Both the position numbers and the translations under genes were made by a program. The notes beneath the pieces were generated by a model. That model had not been told where the DNA came from. It was given only the letters and a program-made list of their open reading frames with translations, and ran no database searches. Source: Aequorivita sp. UBA3180 (GTDB lineage: Bacteria > Bacteroidota > Bacteroidia > Flavobacteriales > Flavobacteriaceae). Taken from it: DNA of 64,000 bases. Below, piece by piece: positions 24,544 to 33,249 of the stretch; positions within the stretch are counted from its first letter, which is position 1, and each line of letters starts with the position of its first letter. The stretch lies in assembly GCA_002364215.1 (NCBI GenBank), contig DEXQ01000008.1:1468-65467 (forward strand), given 5' to 3'.

Positions 24544-25824
24544 TTATTGTTTGATGGCAGGTAAAAGCTTTGTTCTACATTCCCCAAAACCAATCCGCAC
24601 TTTTTCGTTTTTACAGAAACCTTTTAAGATAACGGTATCATTATCGTTTATAAATTTACGTTCTGACCCATCGGAAAGTTTAATAGGCTTTTCCCCGCGC
24701 CAAGTAAGTTCTAGCATAGAGCCATAACTATCTGGCGTTGGACCTGAAATTGTTCCGCTTCCCATCATATCGCCACTGTTCACGTTACAGCCATTAATGG
24801 TGTGATGTGCCAACTGCTGGCTCATATTCCAGTACATATATTTAAAGTTTGAAGTAGAAACTTTTGTTTCAGTTCCTTTTTCAGGAGCAATATATACTTC
24901 AAGGTTTATGTCGTAGCTTTTCTTTCCTTTATACTGAAGATAGGGTAGTTGCTCCATTTCGGGTTTCGGGCCTTCAACTTTGAAAGGTTGCAGTGCGTCC
25001 AAGGTTACAATCCAAGGCGAAATGGACGAAGCAAAATTCTTCGCTAAAAATGGTCCGAGCGGCACATATTCCCACTTTTGAATATCTCGTGCACTCCAAT
25101 CGTTGAAAAGTACTAATCCGAAGATATATTCTTCTGCCTCATCAACAGGAATTGGCTCTCCCAATACATTTGCATCGGTAGTTATGAATGCCATTTCCAA
25201 TTCAAAATCTACCAATTTGGAAGGGCCAAACACAGGCTCCGTTGCACCCTCTGGCATGGTTTGTCCCCAAGGTCGTCGGGCATTAATTCCGCTCGGGATT
25301 ATTGAGGAGCTTCTTCCGTGATAGCCTACGGGTATGTGAAGCCAGTTTGGCATCAAGGCATTATCTTTTCCGCGGAACATAGTTCCAACGTTCGTTGCGT
25401 GTTCCTTGCTGGAATAAAAATCAGTATAGTCACCCACTTGCACGGGTAGTTGCATTTCTACTTCATCCATCGTGAAAAGGATGTGCTGTCTGTGATCTTT
25501 GTTATCGCGAAGTTTAGGATTTTCCGCATCAAAAATATCAGCGATTCTATTTCGAACCAAGCGCCACGTTTTTCTTCCATCGCTAATAAAATCATTTAAG
25601 GTGTCTTGTAGAAAGATATCATCGGTAAGTTCAATTCCTTTAAAATATCCAAGCTGGTGCAGGGCGCCAAGGTCAATGGCATAATCGCCTATACGGGTTC
25701 CTATGGTGATAATATCGTCGCGCGTTAAAAATACGCCGAATGGTATGTTTTGTATTGGAAAATCAGTGTCTGGAGCGGTGTCCAGCCAGGTTTTGCGTGT
25801 GGGGTCGTTTGCGGTTATTGGCAT
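24544..25824 (-). CDS. fahA: fumarylacetoacetase
   Basis: Hydrolyses 4-fumarylacetoacetate to fumarate and acetoacetate, the last step of tyrosine catabolism through homogentisate. The N-terminal SH3-like domain (IQNIPFGVFLTRDD) and the catalytic domain are both present. Diagnostic blocks are DFYSSKEHATNVGTMFRG with the catalytic His, GYHGRSSSIIPSG, DFELEMAFI with the metal-binding Glu, VLFNDWSARDIQKWEYVPLG and GSGTISGPTPDSYGSMLEL. The length of 426 residues matches the family. The other homogentisate-pathway genes are not here. Confidence 0.96.
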   Translation of the reverse strand: MPITANDPTRKTWLDTAPDTDFPIQNIPFGVFLTRDDIITIGTRIGDYAIDLGALHQLGYFKGIELTDDIFLQDTLNDFISDGRKTWRLVRNRIADIFDAENPKLRDNKDHRQHILFTMDEVEMQLPVQVGDYTDFYSSKEHATNVGTMFRGKDNALMPNWLHIPVGYHGRSSSIIPSGINARRPWGQTMPEGATEPVFGPSKLVDFELEMAFITTDANVLGEPIPVDEAEEYIFGLVLFNDWSARDIQKWEYVPLGPFLAKNFASSISPWIVTLDALQPFKVEGPKPEMEQLPYLQYKGKKSYDINLEVYIAPEKGTETKVSTSNFKYMYWNMSQQLAHHTINGCNVNSGDMMGSGTISGPTPDSYGSMLELTWRGEKPIKLSDGSERKFINDNDTVILKGFCKNEKVRIGFGECRTKLLPAIKQ

Positions 25825-25988
25825 TTTTTATATTCTTTTGTAGTTGTAAATAAAACTAGTTAAAAAAAATCAATTTATTAAAAATCAATAAATTAATTCA
25901 CTTTTCTTTTTTGGTTACAACCTATGTTTTGTTAGTAAAATTCTTCATCAAATATATATATTTCATTATAGTTACCGAATGGATTTGC

Positions 25989-25996
25989 TATTTTTG
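25989..25996 (+). promoter_or_regulatory. candidate -7 box TATTTTTG of glyA
   Basis: A perfect TAnnTTTG match lies 107 nt before the glyA ATG, which would give a long leader. A second near match (TAACTTTTG, with one extra base) lies at about 26005. The region 25825-26103 is otherwise AT-rich with no gene seen. Confidence 0.35.
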
Positions 25997-26103
25997 ATTT
26001 TAATTAACTTTTGTGTGAATTTATGCCTTAGGAGTAGCACTCCAAAGCTATAATCGAAAAAAATGAACTCTAAATACAATCTTCAAAACAATAAAATTTT
26101 ACT

Positions 26104-27378
26104 ATGCAACGTGACGAACAGATTTTTGAATTGATAGAAGCCGAAAAGCAACGCCAATTGAATGGTCTGGAGCTGATTGCTTCAGAGAACTTTGTGAGCG
26201 ACCAAGTTATGGAAGCCGCAGGTTCTGTTTTAACTAATAAATATGCTGAAGGCTACCCGGGCAAACGCTATTACGGCGGTTGCGAAGTGGTGGACGAGGT
26301 TGAACAAATAGCTATTGACCGTGCAAAAGCTTTATTTGGAGCTGAATATGCAAACGTACAACCTCATAGCGGTTCGCAGGCAAACACTGCGGTTTTTGCA
26401 GCTTGTTTGAATCCTGGAGATACCTATTTAGGTTTTGACCTTTCCCACGGCGGGCATTTAACGCACGGTTCACCCGTTAACTTTTCTGGAAGACTATACA
26501 ACCCTGTTTTTTATGGAGTTGACAAAGAAACTGGACGTATTGATTGTGATAAAGTAGAAGAAATTGCCATAAAGGAAAAACCGAAAATGATTATTGCCGG
26601 TGCATCGGCGTATTCAAGAGAGATAGATTACAAGCGTTTTCGAGAGATTGCCGATAAGGTTGGCGCGCTGCTTTTTGCAGATATTGCACACCCAGCTGGT
26701 TTAATTGCAAAAGGAATTATTGGCGACCCGCTTCCGCATTGCCACGTGGTTACCACAACAACCCATAAAACCCTTCGCGGACCTCGTGGAGGAATGATTT
26801 TAATGGGAAAGGATTTTGACAACCCCTTCGGCCACAAGCTTAAAAATGGTAGCCTAAAGAAAATGAGCAGTTTGCTTGACAGTGCTATTTTCCCAGGAAA
26901 TCAAGGTGGTCCATTGGAACATATTATAGCCGCAAAAGCGATTGCCTTTGGGGAAGCTTTGAAAGATGATTTTCTTCATTATATGGTACAGGTGAAGAAG
27001 AACGCAGCCATAATGGCTCAGAAATTTGTTGAAAAAGGGTACGATATTATTTCCGGCGGAACCGATAACCATATGATGCTTATTGATCTTCGCAACAAAA
27101 ATATTTCAGGTAAAGAAGCTGAGGAAGCCTTGGGCAAAGCCGAAATTACGGTGAACAAAAACATGGTGCCATTCGATGACAAATCGCCTTTTGTTACCAG
27201 TGGAATTCGTATTGGAACGGCTGCTGTTACTACGCGCGGGTTGGTTGAAAAGGATATGGAAAAAATTGTCGATTTAGTTGATGAAGTAATTATGAATCAT
27301 TCAGATGAGGCCAGATTAGAAGGCATTGCTGAAAAAGTAAATGAAATGATGGCAGGGTTGCCACTTTTTAAAAACTAA
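26104..27378 (+). CDS. glyA: serine hydroxymethyltransferase
   Basis: PLP enzyme that converts serine and tetrahydrofolate to glycine and 5,10-methylene-tetrahydrofolate. Family blocks are LELIASENFVSDQVMEAAGS, NKYAEGYPGKRYYGGCE, NVQPHSGSQANTAVF, DLSHGGHLTHGSPVNFSG and the PLP-lysine motif VVTTTTHKTLRGPRGG near residue 225. The C-terminal VTSGIRIGTAAVTTRG is complete. The length of 424 residues is usual. The acetyltransferase gene follows after 2 nt, so they share a transcript. Confidence 0.98.
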   Translation: MQRDEQIFELIEAEKQRQLNGLELIASENFVSDQVMEAAGSVLTNKYAEGYPGKRYYGGCEVVDEVEQIAIDRAKALFGAEYANVQPHSGSQANTAVFAACLNPGDTYLGFDLSHGGHLTHGSPVNFSGRLYNPVFYGVDKETGRIDCDKVEEIAIKEKPKMIIAGASAYSREIDYKRFREIADKVGALLFADIAHPAGLIAKGIIGDPLPHCHVVTTTTHKTLRGPRGGMILMGKDFDNPFGHKLKNGSLKKMSSLLDSAIFPGNQGGPLEHIIAAKAIAFGEALKDDFLHYMVQVKKNAAIMAQKFVEKGYDIISGGTDNHMMLIDLRNKNISGKEAEEALGKAEITVNKNMVPFDDKSPFVTSGIRIGTAAVTTRGLVEKDMEKIVDLVDEVIMNHSDEARLEGIAEKVNEMMAGLPLFKN

Positions 27379-27380
27379 AA

Positions 27381-27875
27381 ATGATTTATACCGAACGACT
27401 TAAATTAAGGGAGTACACTTTACAGGATGCTCCCTTTATTTATAAACTTATGAACAGCGAAGGCTGGCTTAAAAACATTGGCGACAGAAACATCAAATCT
27501 CTTGAAGACGCCGAAGCTTATATGCAGAAGAATTATTTGAGCAGTTATGAAGAGCATGGCTTTGGTCCTTATTTGGTTTCATTGATAGAAAACGGTACAC
27601 CAGTTGGCTCCGCTGGACTATATAAGCGTGATACTCTTGAGCACCCAGATATAGGTTTCGCTTTTTTACCTGAACACGGCAGGAAAGGTTATGCTTTTGA
27701 AGCTGCGCAAGCCGTTATGCAGTTTGCTTCAGAAACATTAAAACTGAAAACCATAGTTGGTATAACTATTCCGGAAAATATTTCTTCAATAAAACTATTA
27801 AAAAAGCTCGGTCTTTCGGAAGTGGGAAACTATACCTACGAAGATGGGGAGGAACTTTTATTATTTTCAAATTAA
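27381..27875 (+). CDS. GNAT acetyltransferase (RimJ/RimL-like)
   Basis: Acetyl-CoA-dependent N-acetyltransferase of unknown target. The opening IYTERLKLREYTLQDAPFIYKLM is typical of the RimJ/RimL branch. The acetyl-CoA loop is GRKGYAFEAAQAVMQFA near residue 95, and IPENISSIKLLKKLGL is the usual late helix. It is tightly packed between glyA (2-nt gap) and the deaminase (4-nt gap), so translation is probably coupled in a small operon. Confidence 0.88.
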   Translation: MIYTERLKLREYTLQDAPFIYKLMNSEGWLKNIGDRNIKSLEDAEAYMQKNYLSSYEEHGFGPYLVSLIENGTPVGSAGLYKRDTLEHPDIGFAFLPEHGRKGYAFEAAQAVMQFASETLKLKTIVGITIPENISSIKLLKKLGLSEVGNYTYEDGEELLLFSN

Positions 27876-27879
27876 AAAA

Positions 27880-28359
27880 ATGATTACAGAAAAAAACAGA
27901 CAATTTATAAAACGTGCTATCGAACTTTCTGAAAAAGGATTGGATAGTAATGCCGGAGGCCCTTTTGGAGCAGTGATTGTAAAAAATGGAGAAATTATAG
28001 CCGAAGGTTTTAACCAGGTTACTTCAAGCAACGATCCTACGGCTCATGCTGAGGTTGTGGCTATCCGGAAAGCATGTGAAAAATTAGACTCTTTCCAACT
28101 CGAGGATTGTATTATTTATACTTCCTGCGAGCCTTGCCCAATGTGCTTGGGTGCCATTTATTGGGCGCGACCAAAAGCGGTTTACTACGCCTGTACTAAA
28201 GAGGATGCAGCGGAAATAGGCTTTGACGATGATTTTATTTATGATGAAATTGATAAAAATATTGAAAACCGAAACATACAATTCATCAATCTGGAAAGGG
28301 AAGAGGGGCGTAAAGTCTTTAAAAAGTGGGAAGCCAAGGAGGGAAGAATTGATTACTAA
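27880..28359 (+). CDS. nucleoside/guanine deaminase
   Basis: Zinc-dependent deaminase of the cytidine-deaminase fold, most like bacterial guanine deaminase (guanine to xanthine). The zinc motifs are HAEVVAIRKAC near residue 55 and PCPMCLGAIYWARP near residue 85, with the catalytic Glu in HAE. The segment FDDDFIYDEI near the C-terminus is typical of the GuaD group, which favours guanine over the tRNA adenosine substrate of TadA. ATG 27880 was chosen over a longer frame from 27844, which would overlap the previous gene. It ends the glyA operon or leads into the lipoprotein gene 16 nt downstream. Confidence 0.9.
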   Translation: MITEKNRQFIKRAIELSEKGLDSNAGGPFGAVIVKNGEIIAEGFNQVTSSNDPTAHAEVVAIRKACEKLDSFQLEDCIIYTSCEPCPMCLGAIYWARPKAVYYACTKEDAAEIGFDDDFIYDEIDKNIENRNIQFINLEREEGRKVFKKWEAKEGRIDY

Positions 28360-28375
28360 TTTACTTTTTTTCAAA

Positions 28376-28873
28376 ATGAAGAATTTGAAACGAATCATCT
28401 TCCTTGGAATTGCAGCGATAGCTTTTGCCTGTGGCAAGGATGAACCGTCCAAGGCTACAATTACAGGGCTTTGGAAACTGGAAAGTATGAAGGTGCGCGA
28501 CACCACAACCAATACCTGGAGCGATTACAAAGGCGGAATGGACGGTTATTTGTTGTATGATAAAAATAAACATGTAGCACTTCATCTATATGAAAATGGT
28601 TACGAAAAAGCAGGAATTGAATTCCCTAATTTCAACGATTCCATTTCTTTGGAAGCCTTGAAACATATCACCAAATCCTACTACTATATGGGTAATTACA
28701 AAGTTTCTGAAGCGGATAGTATTGTTTCGCACTTCAAACTTTCACACTCCAACCCTTCTGAATTTGGATTGACTGCCGAACGAAGGTTTTATTTCAGTGG
28801 TGATACGTTGGTAATGCAACCCGTGGAACGCAAAAACTCTAAACTTAAATTGAAATGGTTACAAGTAAAATGA
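28376..28873 (+). CDS. lipocalin-like lipoprotein of unknown function
   Basis: ATG 28376 (MKNLKRIIFLGIAAIAFAC) gives a signal peptide with the lipobox AFAC at residues 16-19. The mature part of about 145 residues starts ITGLWKLESMKVRDTTTNTW, which resembles the entry strand of lipocalin-like (DUF4488/DUF5004-type) domains that bind small hydrophobic ligands. HVALHLYENGY, YYYMGNYKVSEADSIV and YFSGDTLVMQPVER are beta-strand-like. The ligand is unknown. It follows the deaminase by 16 nt and ends at a bidirectional terminator. Confidence 0.75.
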   Translation: MKNLKRIIFLGIAAIAFACGKDEPSKATITGLWKLESMKVRDTTTNTWSDYKGGMDGYLLYDKNKHVALHLYENGYEKAGIEFPNFNDSISLEALKHITKSYYYMGNYKVSEADSIVSHFKLSHSNPSEFGLTAERRFYFSGDTLVMQPVERKNSKLKLKWLQVK

Positions 28874-28893
28874 TTGTTTTCAAAGATTGATAT

Positions 28894-28923
28894 AAAAAAC
28901 CCGTCTTATTTGACGGGTTTTTT
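28894..28923. terminator. bidirectional terminator between convergent lipoprotein genes
   Basis: AAAAAACCCGTC (28894-28905) pairs perfectly with GACGGGTTTTTT (28912-28923) around a 6-nt loop, with T runs on both strands. Confidence 0.92.
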
Positions 28924-28926
28924 ATA

Positions 28927-30456
28927 TTAATCTTCGGGGAAGACCGTGGTCTCATATGCACCGGCATCAGGCGGATTGCTTCTGGAAGTTCCATTTAAAT
29001 CTGTTAATGGAAGTACGCCGGCTTTCCCTATATTTTCTGCTCCCGAGGTTCCAGTTTCAATATTGAAATTGTTCATTTCAGTATTTTGGAAAACAGGATC
29101 TAAATTAAATTTTGTTGCAGTATATAAGGCACTGTTGTTAAAATCATATAACGGATCATTATCAAATTCCCCAGTAGGGTCTTCAAAACGCAGCAAACAA
29201 TTTTCAAAATTGAAATTGAAAGCGCCCCCTGTAACTTGGAAAAGCGAAAGCTCACGACGTTCGTTACCGTAAATAATACAGTTTTTAAAGTCTGCTTTTA
29301 TCAAATCGAAAACAAGAATTTCGGTGGAAGTTTCCAAGCTGTTGTCCAATGAAACGGCAGGGAAGGAACGGAAACCGTTGGTCCAATAATTGGCAAAAGT
29401 GCAGTGTCTAAATTCGTAACTTCCGCCCAATTGTATAGCCAAAGAGGATTGGCCACTATTGTTTATTACCATATTTTCAGCGTCGATACTTCCCGTCCTG
29501 GAAAGTAAACCAACGTTGGTGCTGTTGTAAATCTGAACATTTTTTAACGTAACCGGACAGTCTTCCATTAAAATACCTACGGTACTGTTTTTAATTGTTG
29601 TATAATTAAATTCATTGTCCACACTTCCAGAGGTTAGCCAAATAGTAAGCCATTGTCCCGGAACATCGGCAAATGCTGGTTCCAGCCTATCGCCCTCAAA
29701 AATTACCTCATTTTCCATTGCCTCACGATCTAAACTTGGTAAACCTAGTGATTTCATCGATGCGTTTTGTGCTACGATTATTCCACTTCCATCGTGAAAA
29801 TGAACACGGGCTCCAGCTTCTACCGTAAGTGTTTTATTTCCTGGAACGGCAGCATAACCGTATATTACATATGGCTTTTCATTAGTAAAAGTAAGTTCAT
29901 CATCTTCGAGAAAAAATCCTTTTACAAGTATATCCTCTCCGTTTTCGTCTTGTCCTAAGTTTAATGTTTCAGTGGTTCCGTCAGCATATTTTTCAGGGAA
30001 AAGAAAAACAGCATCCTTTACGAGCGTTACCAATTCTACTTTTTGTTCGTTACCGCCACTATCAAAAAGAAGTTGGTCTGTATAAAGAAAATCCTTCGGA
30101 TTCGTGGGCAGATTATTGATGTCGAATGTGGTTTCAATAAAAATGAAGATACTGTCCTTAGCCAAAACCTGTACGTTCTCAAACACTTTTCCGGGCATTC
30201 CATCAACGTTCAACCGATAGTTGGAAGCTTCTCCCTGAGCCAACCGTAGGGTAGGAATATTAATATCCTCGTCACTTCGGTTATAAACCTTTAAATTATA
30301 GGTGCTGCTCCCAATATTGGTGAAAATAGTATCAAGATAAACCGTGTCTTTGGAAAATTCTAAGTTCCCAGTGCTGGCAACGGTTTCAAAATCGTTGCGG
30401 CAAGAACTCCATAATACTAGGCAACACAAAATTGCCAAACCGTATAAATACCTCAT
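28927..30456 (-). CDS. lipoprotein with right-handed parallel beta-helix
   Basis: Predicted surface lipoprotein. The signal peptide ends in the lipobox WSSC near residue 19. Residues 25-130 form a beta-sandwich-like N-domain (FSKDTVYLDTIFTNIGSSTYNLKVYN). From about residue 200 the chain repeats short beta-strand turns (HFHDGSGIIVAQNASM, NYTTIKNSTVGILMEDCPV, VQIYNSTNVGLLSRTGS), typical of a parallel beta-helix as found in polysaccharide-active or adhesive proteins. No lyase catalytic residues could be assigned. The end, AGAYE, matches a common close of such proteins. It is a single gene. Confidence 0.8.
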   Translation of the reverse strand: MRYLYGLAILCCLVLWSSCRNDFETVASTGNLEFSKDTVYLDTIFTNIGSSTYNLKVYNRSDEDINIPTLRLAQGEASNYRLNVDGMPGKVFENVQVLAKDSIFIFIETTFDINNLPTNPKDFLYTDQLLFDSGGNEQKVELVTLVKDAVFLFPEKYADGTTETLNLGQDENGEDILVKGFFLEDDELTFTNEKPYVIYGYAAVPGNKTLTVEAGARVHFHDGSGIIVAQNASMKSLGLPSLDREAMENEVIFEGDRLEPAFADVPGQWLTIWLTSGSVDNEFNYTTIKNSTVGILMEDCPVTLKNVQIYNSTNVGLLSRTGSIDAENMVINNSGQSSLAIQLGGSYEFRHCTFANYWTNGFRSFPAVSLDNSLETSTEILVFDLIKADFKNCIIYGNERRELSLFQVTGGAFNFNFENCLLRFEDPTGEFDNDPLYDFNNSALYTATKFNLDPVFQNTEMNNFNIETGTSGAENIGKAGVLPLTDLNGTSRSNPPDAGAYETTVFPED

Positions 30457-30579
30457 TCAAATATAATTTTGGTAAAAATATAACTTTTTATGAAGCTAAT
30501 TATTGTAATACAAAGAACTTTTCAAAAGCCAATTACAACGGGTAATTTGCGCAATTCGGCCAAATGCAATTACTAACCA

Positions 30580-31665
30580 CTACTTATTATTGCGTTTTGC
30601 TTTTCGCAATGCCCTTTTTTTGGCAATCTTTATTTTGCGGAACTTCACGGTATTTTTATAAGCTTGTTTTGCTTTTTCATACCAATCCGGATCTTTGTAC
30701 GACACGTAATCTTCAGAACTTTCCCAAGAAATACCACCCACAACTACTTCACCCAGAAAAAAATCCCCCGCTTCCAGAGATACATCAATATTATTTGAGA
30801 CATTTGAAACCGTAATTTCCTTAGTTTCAAACCCTACATAGCTAAATACCAAGACATCACCCGGTTTGGTTTCAATACTATAATTACCGTCAAAATCTGT
30901 CTGTGTTCCTTTGGAAGTTCCCTTAATAATAACATTTGCTCCTGGAAGCGGTAAGGCTGTATCGTCAGACACCACTCCTTTTGTAATGAATGAAACTTGT
31001 TCAGTCTTTTCCTCTATTTGCTGCACGGCAATTCTCCCTAATACCGAAGTGGTAACAGGAGTTTCTGAAATTAAATAAATGTCTTGTCGCTCTGATTTAT
31101 TGGACAATTTAATATGGTGCTCTATAAAATTCTCCTTTTGAAAGGTTAATTGCTCTCTATCTAAAGTTACTATGCTGTACTCTCCATTTTTATTGGTCCA
31201 TTCTCTGGCTCCGGTTTCGTTTGAAGAAATTGCAACGTTTTTTAAAGGGTTTCCATTTTCATCCCTGATAGTTCCAGTGGTAACAATTTGAATTCTGTCC
31301 AAACTATTGCTGAAACGACCAATTCCTAAAGAAACCATTGGTTTTTCCGAAAGTGAATTATTTTCAGACCCTGGATTGTTTGAAAAGAGCGTCAGTGGAA
31401 GTAACATCGAGGCTGCCAGAGGAGCAAAACTTTGTCCGCTTTTACGCTCCATTTTTACTTCGCGGTTTAGTTGTGATTTTTTTACCCTGCCACAGGCATT
31501 TTTGCTTTTAGTAAGGATTTTAACCAATTCTTCATCTGTTTTTGAAGTGAGATCGAAAACATCTTTGGTGCAAACACTGCAATATTTTCCCTTTTCAGTT
31601 GCGGTCATTTTAGCCCAATCTTCGTGGCAAGGCTCTGGAATTCGGATTGTGATGGATTTTTTCAT
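30580..31665 (-). CDS. membrane protein with Cys-rich N-terminus and two carboxypeptidase-regulatory-like domains
   Basis: ATG 31665 (MKKSITIRIPEPCHEDW) fits better than an upstream frame to 31704. The N-terminal 65 residues have four Cys: one in PCHEDW, a CSVC pair followed by TKDVFDLT, and one in ACGR; they could bind metal. A single hydrophobic segment (LAASMLLPLTLF) near residues 85-100 follows. Two CarboxypepD_reg-like sandwiches come next, near 120-185 (GTIRDENGNPLKNVAISSNE) and 225-305 (GVVSDDTALPLPGANVIIKG), the second like the plug-side domain of SusC-type receptors. The end is strongly basic. The function is unknown. The order of parts suggests a cytoplasmic Cys domain and periplasmic sandwiches. 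Confidence 0.75.
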   Translation of the reverse strand: MKKSITIRIPEPCHEDWAKMTATEKGKYCSVCTKDVFDLTSKTDEELVKILTKSKNACGRVKKSQLNREVKMERKSGQSFAPLAASMLLPLTLFSNNPGSENNSLSEKPMVSLGIGRFSNSLDRIQIVTTGTIRDENGNPLKNVAISSNETGAREWTNKNGEYSIVTLDREQLTFQKENFIEHHIKLSNKSERQDIYLISETPVTTSVLGRIAVQQIEEKTEQVSFITKGVVSDDTALPLPGANVIIKGTSKGTQTDFDGNYSIETKPGDVLVFSYVGFETKEITVSNVSNNIDVSLEAGDFFLGEVVVGGISWESSEDYVSYKDPDWYEKAKQAYKNTVKFRKIKIAKKRALRKAKRNNK

Positions 31666-31770
31666 AATGATGGTTTTTGTTGATTCAAAGAAACCAAACA
31701 TCAAACCATAAAAAAACCGCTTTTGAGTAAAGCGGTCGTTTCATTGAGGGAAATGGGAGACAAAAAAATT

Positions 31771-31817
31771 GCCTCGAATGCACGAATAATTACTTAAAAT
31801 ATTCGTGCATTCGTGGC
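31771..31817. repeat. inverted repeat with the 18-mer TATTCGTGCATTCGTGGC
   Basis: The 18-nt arm at 31800-31817 is an inverted copy of 31771-31788 with one mismatch (14 bp perfect inside). The same 18-mer occurs once more at 53752-53769. The hairpin lies between two minus-strand genes and could stop or stabilise transcripts, but has no T run. Confidence 0.75.
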
Positions 31818-31852
31818 AGAAAAATCTGCTTCCTTAGATCTGAAATGTTTTA

Positions 31853-32899
31853 TTATTTCAAAAGAATTTCAATCTTAAAAAGCTTATCCCAATTTTTTCC
31901 GGTAATGTAAAGTATGTTCGGTTCCCCGTTATATGCAATACCATTAAGCACGTCCAGCTTAGGATGCTGTGTAACTTTGTCCTTTAAATCGGTGAGATCA
32001 ATAACACCTTCCACGGCACCGTTTGAAGGGTCAATTATAGCGATAGAACCTTGTTGGTACACATTTGCATATATTTTTCCATCAACCCATTCAAGTTCGT
32101 TCACACTGCTTATTTTACTGGTGTTTGTAAAAATTTCAATATAATCCTTTTCGGCTAGCGTGTTGGAGTTTAAGGTCCAGATTCTATCGGTACCATCACT
32201 TTTATAGATATTCTTTTCGGCATCATGACAAAGTCCCCAACCTTCTTTGCTTTCACCATATACAAAGGTTCCAGTTTGCTCCATTGTTTTCAGATTATAG
32301 ATAAAACCAGTGTTTTCGCGCCAGGTAAGTTGATATATTTTATTGTTTAATATGGTGAGCCCTTCGCCAAAGTATTGATCGGGAAGACTTACTTTTTGAA
32401 GAACTTCTCCGGTTCTGTAATCAGTTTTTCGCAAAGATGATTCCTTATACTGGCCTGTGCTTTCGTATAAGGTATCATTTTCAAACTCAAGTCCTTGGGT
32501 ATAGGCATTAATATCGTGTGGATACGTTTCCAGTACTTTATAAGTATAAAGTTTTGGTTTTATGGAAGAAAGTATGGTAACTTTCGTAGAAGCTTCATAT
32601 GTTTCATCATCACTGTATATTTGAGCCCTTAGGGTTTTCTCGCCAAGTTTTTTCCCCGAAAGGGATAAAGTGTTATCTGTTATCGATACACGATCCTTGT
32701 TCAAAAAATAGACAACCGAATCTGTTTCAATATTCTTTTTGTTGTTGAGAGAAATAGTAAGCACATCTTCTGTGGTATAAGCTTTCTTTTGGTTCTTAAT
32801 TTCCAGAGAAAAAGCATCTTTTTTATCTTCAGAATTGCTTCCACAGCTGCCCATCAAAAGCACTAAAAGGGTAGGAACTAAAATGTTATGGATTTTCAT
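31853..32899 (-). CDS. glutaminyl-peptide cyclotransferase (plant/bacterial type) lipoprotein
   Basis: Predicted to cyclise N-terminal Gln to pyroglutamate on exported proteins. This would suit Bacteroidota, whose Sec and lipoprotein signal peptides often leave Gln at the mature N-terminus. The signal peptide ends in the lipobox MGSC near residue 19. Residues 20-110 look like an extra Ig-like domain. The five-bladed propeller-type catalytic domain starts VLETYPHDINAYTQGLEFEN, with QYFGEGLTILNNKIYQLTWRE, EGWGLCHD and SVNELEWVDGKIYANVYQ following. These are hallmarks of the glutamine cyclotransferase family (Pfam Glu_cyclase_2). It is a single gene. Confidence 0.88.
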   Translation of the reverse strand: MKIHNILVPTLLVLLMGSCGSNSEDKKDAFSLEIKNQKKAYTTEDVLTISLNNKKNIETDSVVYFLNKDRVSITDNTLSLSGKKLGEKTLRAQIYSDDETYEASTKVTILSSIKPKLYTYKVLETYPHDINAYTQGLEFENDTLYESTGQYKESSLRKTDYRTGEVLQKVSLPDQYFGEGLTILNNKIYQLTWRENTGFIYNLKTMEQTGTFVYGESKEGWGLCHDAEKNIYKSDGTDRIWTLNSNTLAEKDYIEIFTNTSKISSVNELEWVDGKIYANVYQQGSIAIIDPSNGAVEGVIDLTDLKDKVTQHPKLDVLNGIAYNGEPNILYITGKNWDKLFKIEILLK

Positions 32900-32953
32900 T
32901 ACGAACTATTATTTTTCCGCAAGGTATTTATTAAAATTGAAATGTAAAAATAC

Positions 32954-32983
32954 TTGCAAAAACCTCAAAAAGCCTTATCTTTG
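32954..32983 (+). promoter_or_regulatory. promoter of the SRP RNA gene (TTG-N19-TATCTTTG)
   Basis: TTG at 32954-32956 and TATCTTTG at 32976-32983 are separated by 19 nt, a full match to the Bacteroidota primary-sigma consensus. The RNA begins about 5 nt downstream, where a transcription start is expected. Confidence 0.8.
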
Positions 32984-32987
32984 CAGC

Positions 32988-33081
32988 GGCAAGTCCTACA
33001 CAACCAGCTCCTGTTGAATCCCCCAGGGCGGGAACGCAGCAAGGGTATACGGTCGTAGCGGTGTGATGTAGGTAGCTTGCC
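32988..33081 (+). ncRNA. ffs: signal recognition particle RNA, bacterial small type
   Basis: The terminal stem GGCAAG (32988-32993) pairs with CTTGCC (33076-33081). Inside lie the conserved parts of domain IV: CCCAGGGCGGGAACGCAGCAA with its GGAA-type tetraloop and the asymmetric A-rich loop that binds Ffh. The length of about 94 nt is right for the small 4.5S type. The RNA works with Ffh to bring membrane and exported proteins to FtsY and the translocon. The expected promoter lies directly upstream and a large palindrome directly downstream. Confidence 0.93.
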
Positions 33082-33129
33082 ATTTTTTGTTCCCTATACC
33101 GAAGTTTCGGGACGGGAACAAAAAATGGC
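33079..33129. repeat. palindrome behind ffs, a likely terminator or processing hairpin
   Basis: GCCATTTTTTGTTCCC (33079-33094) has an exact reverse complement at 33114-33129, a 16-bp stem. The 19-nt interior contains a smaller hairpin, CCGAA-GT-TTCGG (33099-33110). The left arm overlaps the last 3 nt of the SRP RNA. The T run in the stem could help termination. The inner 14-mer is shared with the palindrome in yggS. Confidence 0.75.
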
Positions 33130-33200
33130 AACTTCCAAAAAACAAACTCCAAAATCCAAAAGGCGGAAATCTTTTTTCTCTCTTCTTTTTGACGAAACTA

Positions 33201-33232
33201 TTTGGAAAACACGCCGCAGAAGCGCACCTTTG
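33201..33232 (+). promoter_or_regulatory. weak promoter candidate of the SDR gene
   Basis: TTTG at 33201-33204 and CACCTTTG at 33225-33232, one mismatch from TAnnTTTG, are 20 nt apart. The ATG follows 17 nt later at 33250. Confidence 0.35.
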
Positions 33233-33249
33233 CTTTTCAACAAGATCTT

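Noticed and set aside
31771..31817. rho-independent terminator
   Set aside because: The stem is good, but neither strand has a T run behind it, and the 18-mer recurs elsewhere as a single copy. A repeat is the better call.
32931..33152. minus-strand open frame across the SRP RNA
   Set aside because: It overlaps a clear structured RNA with promoter, and its protein has no plausible composition.
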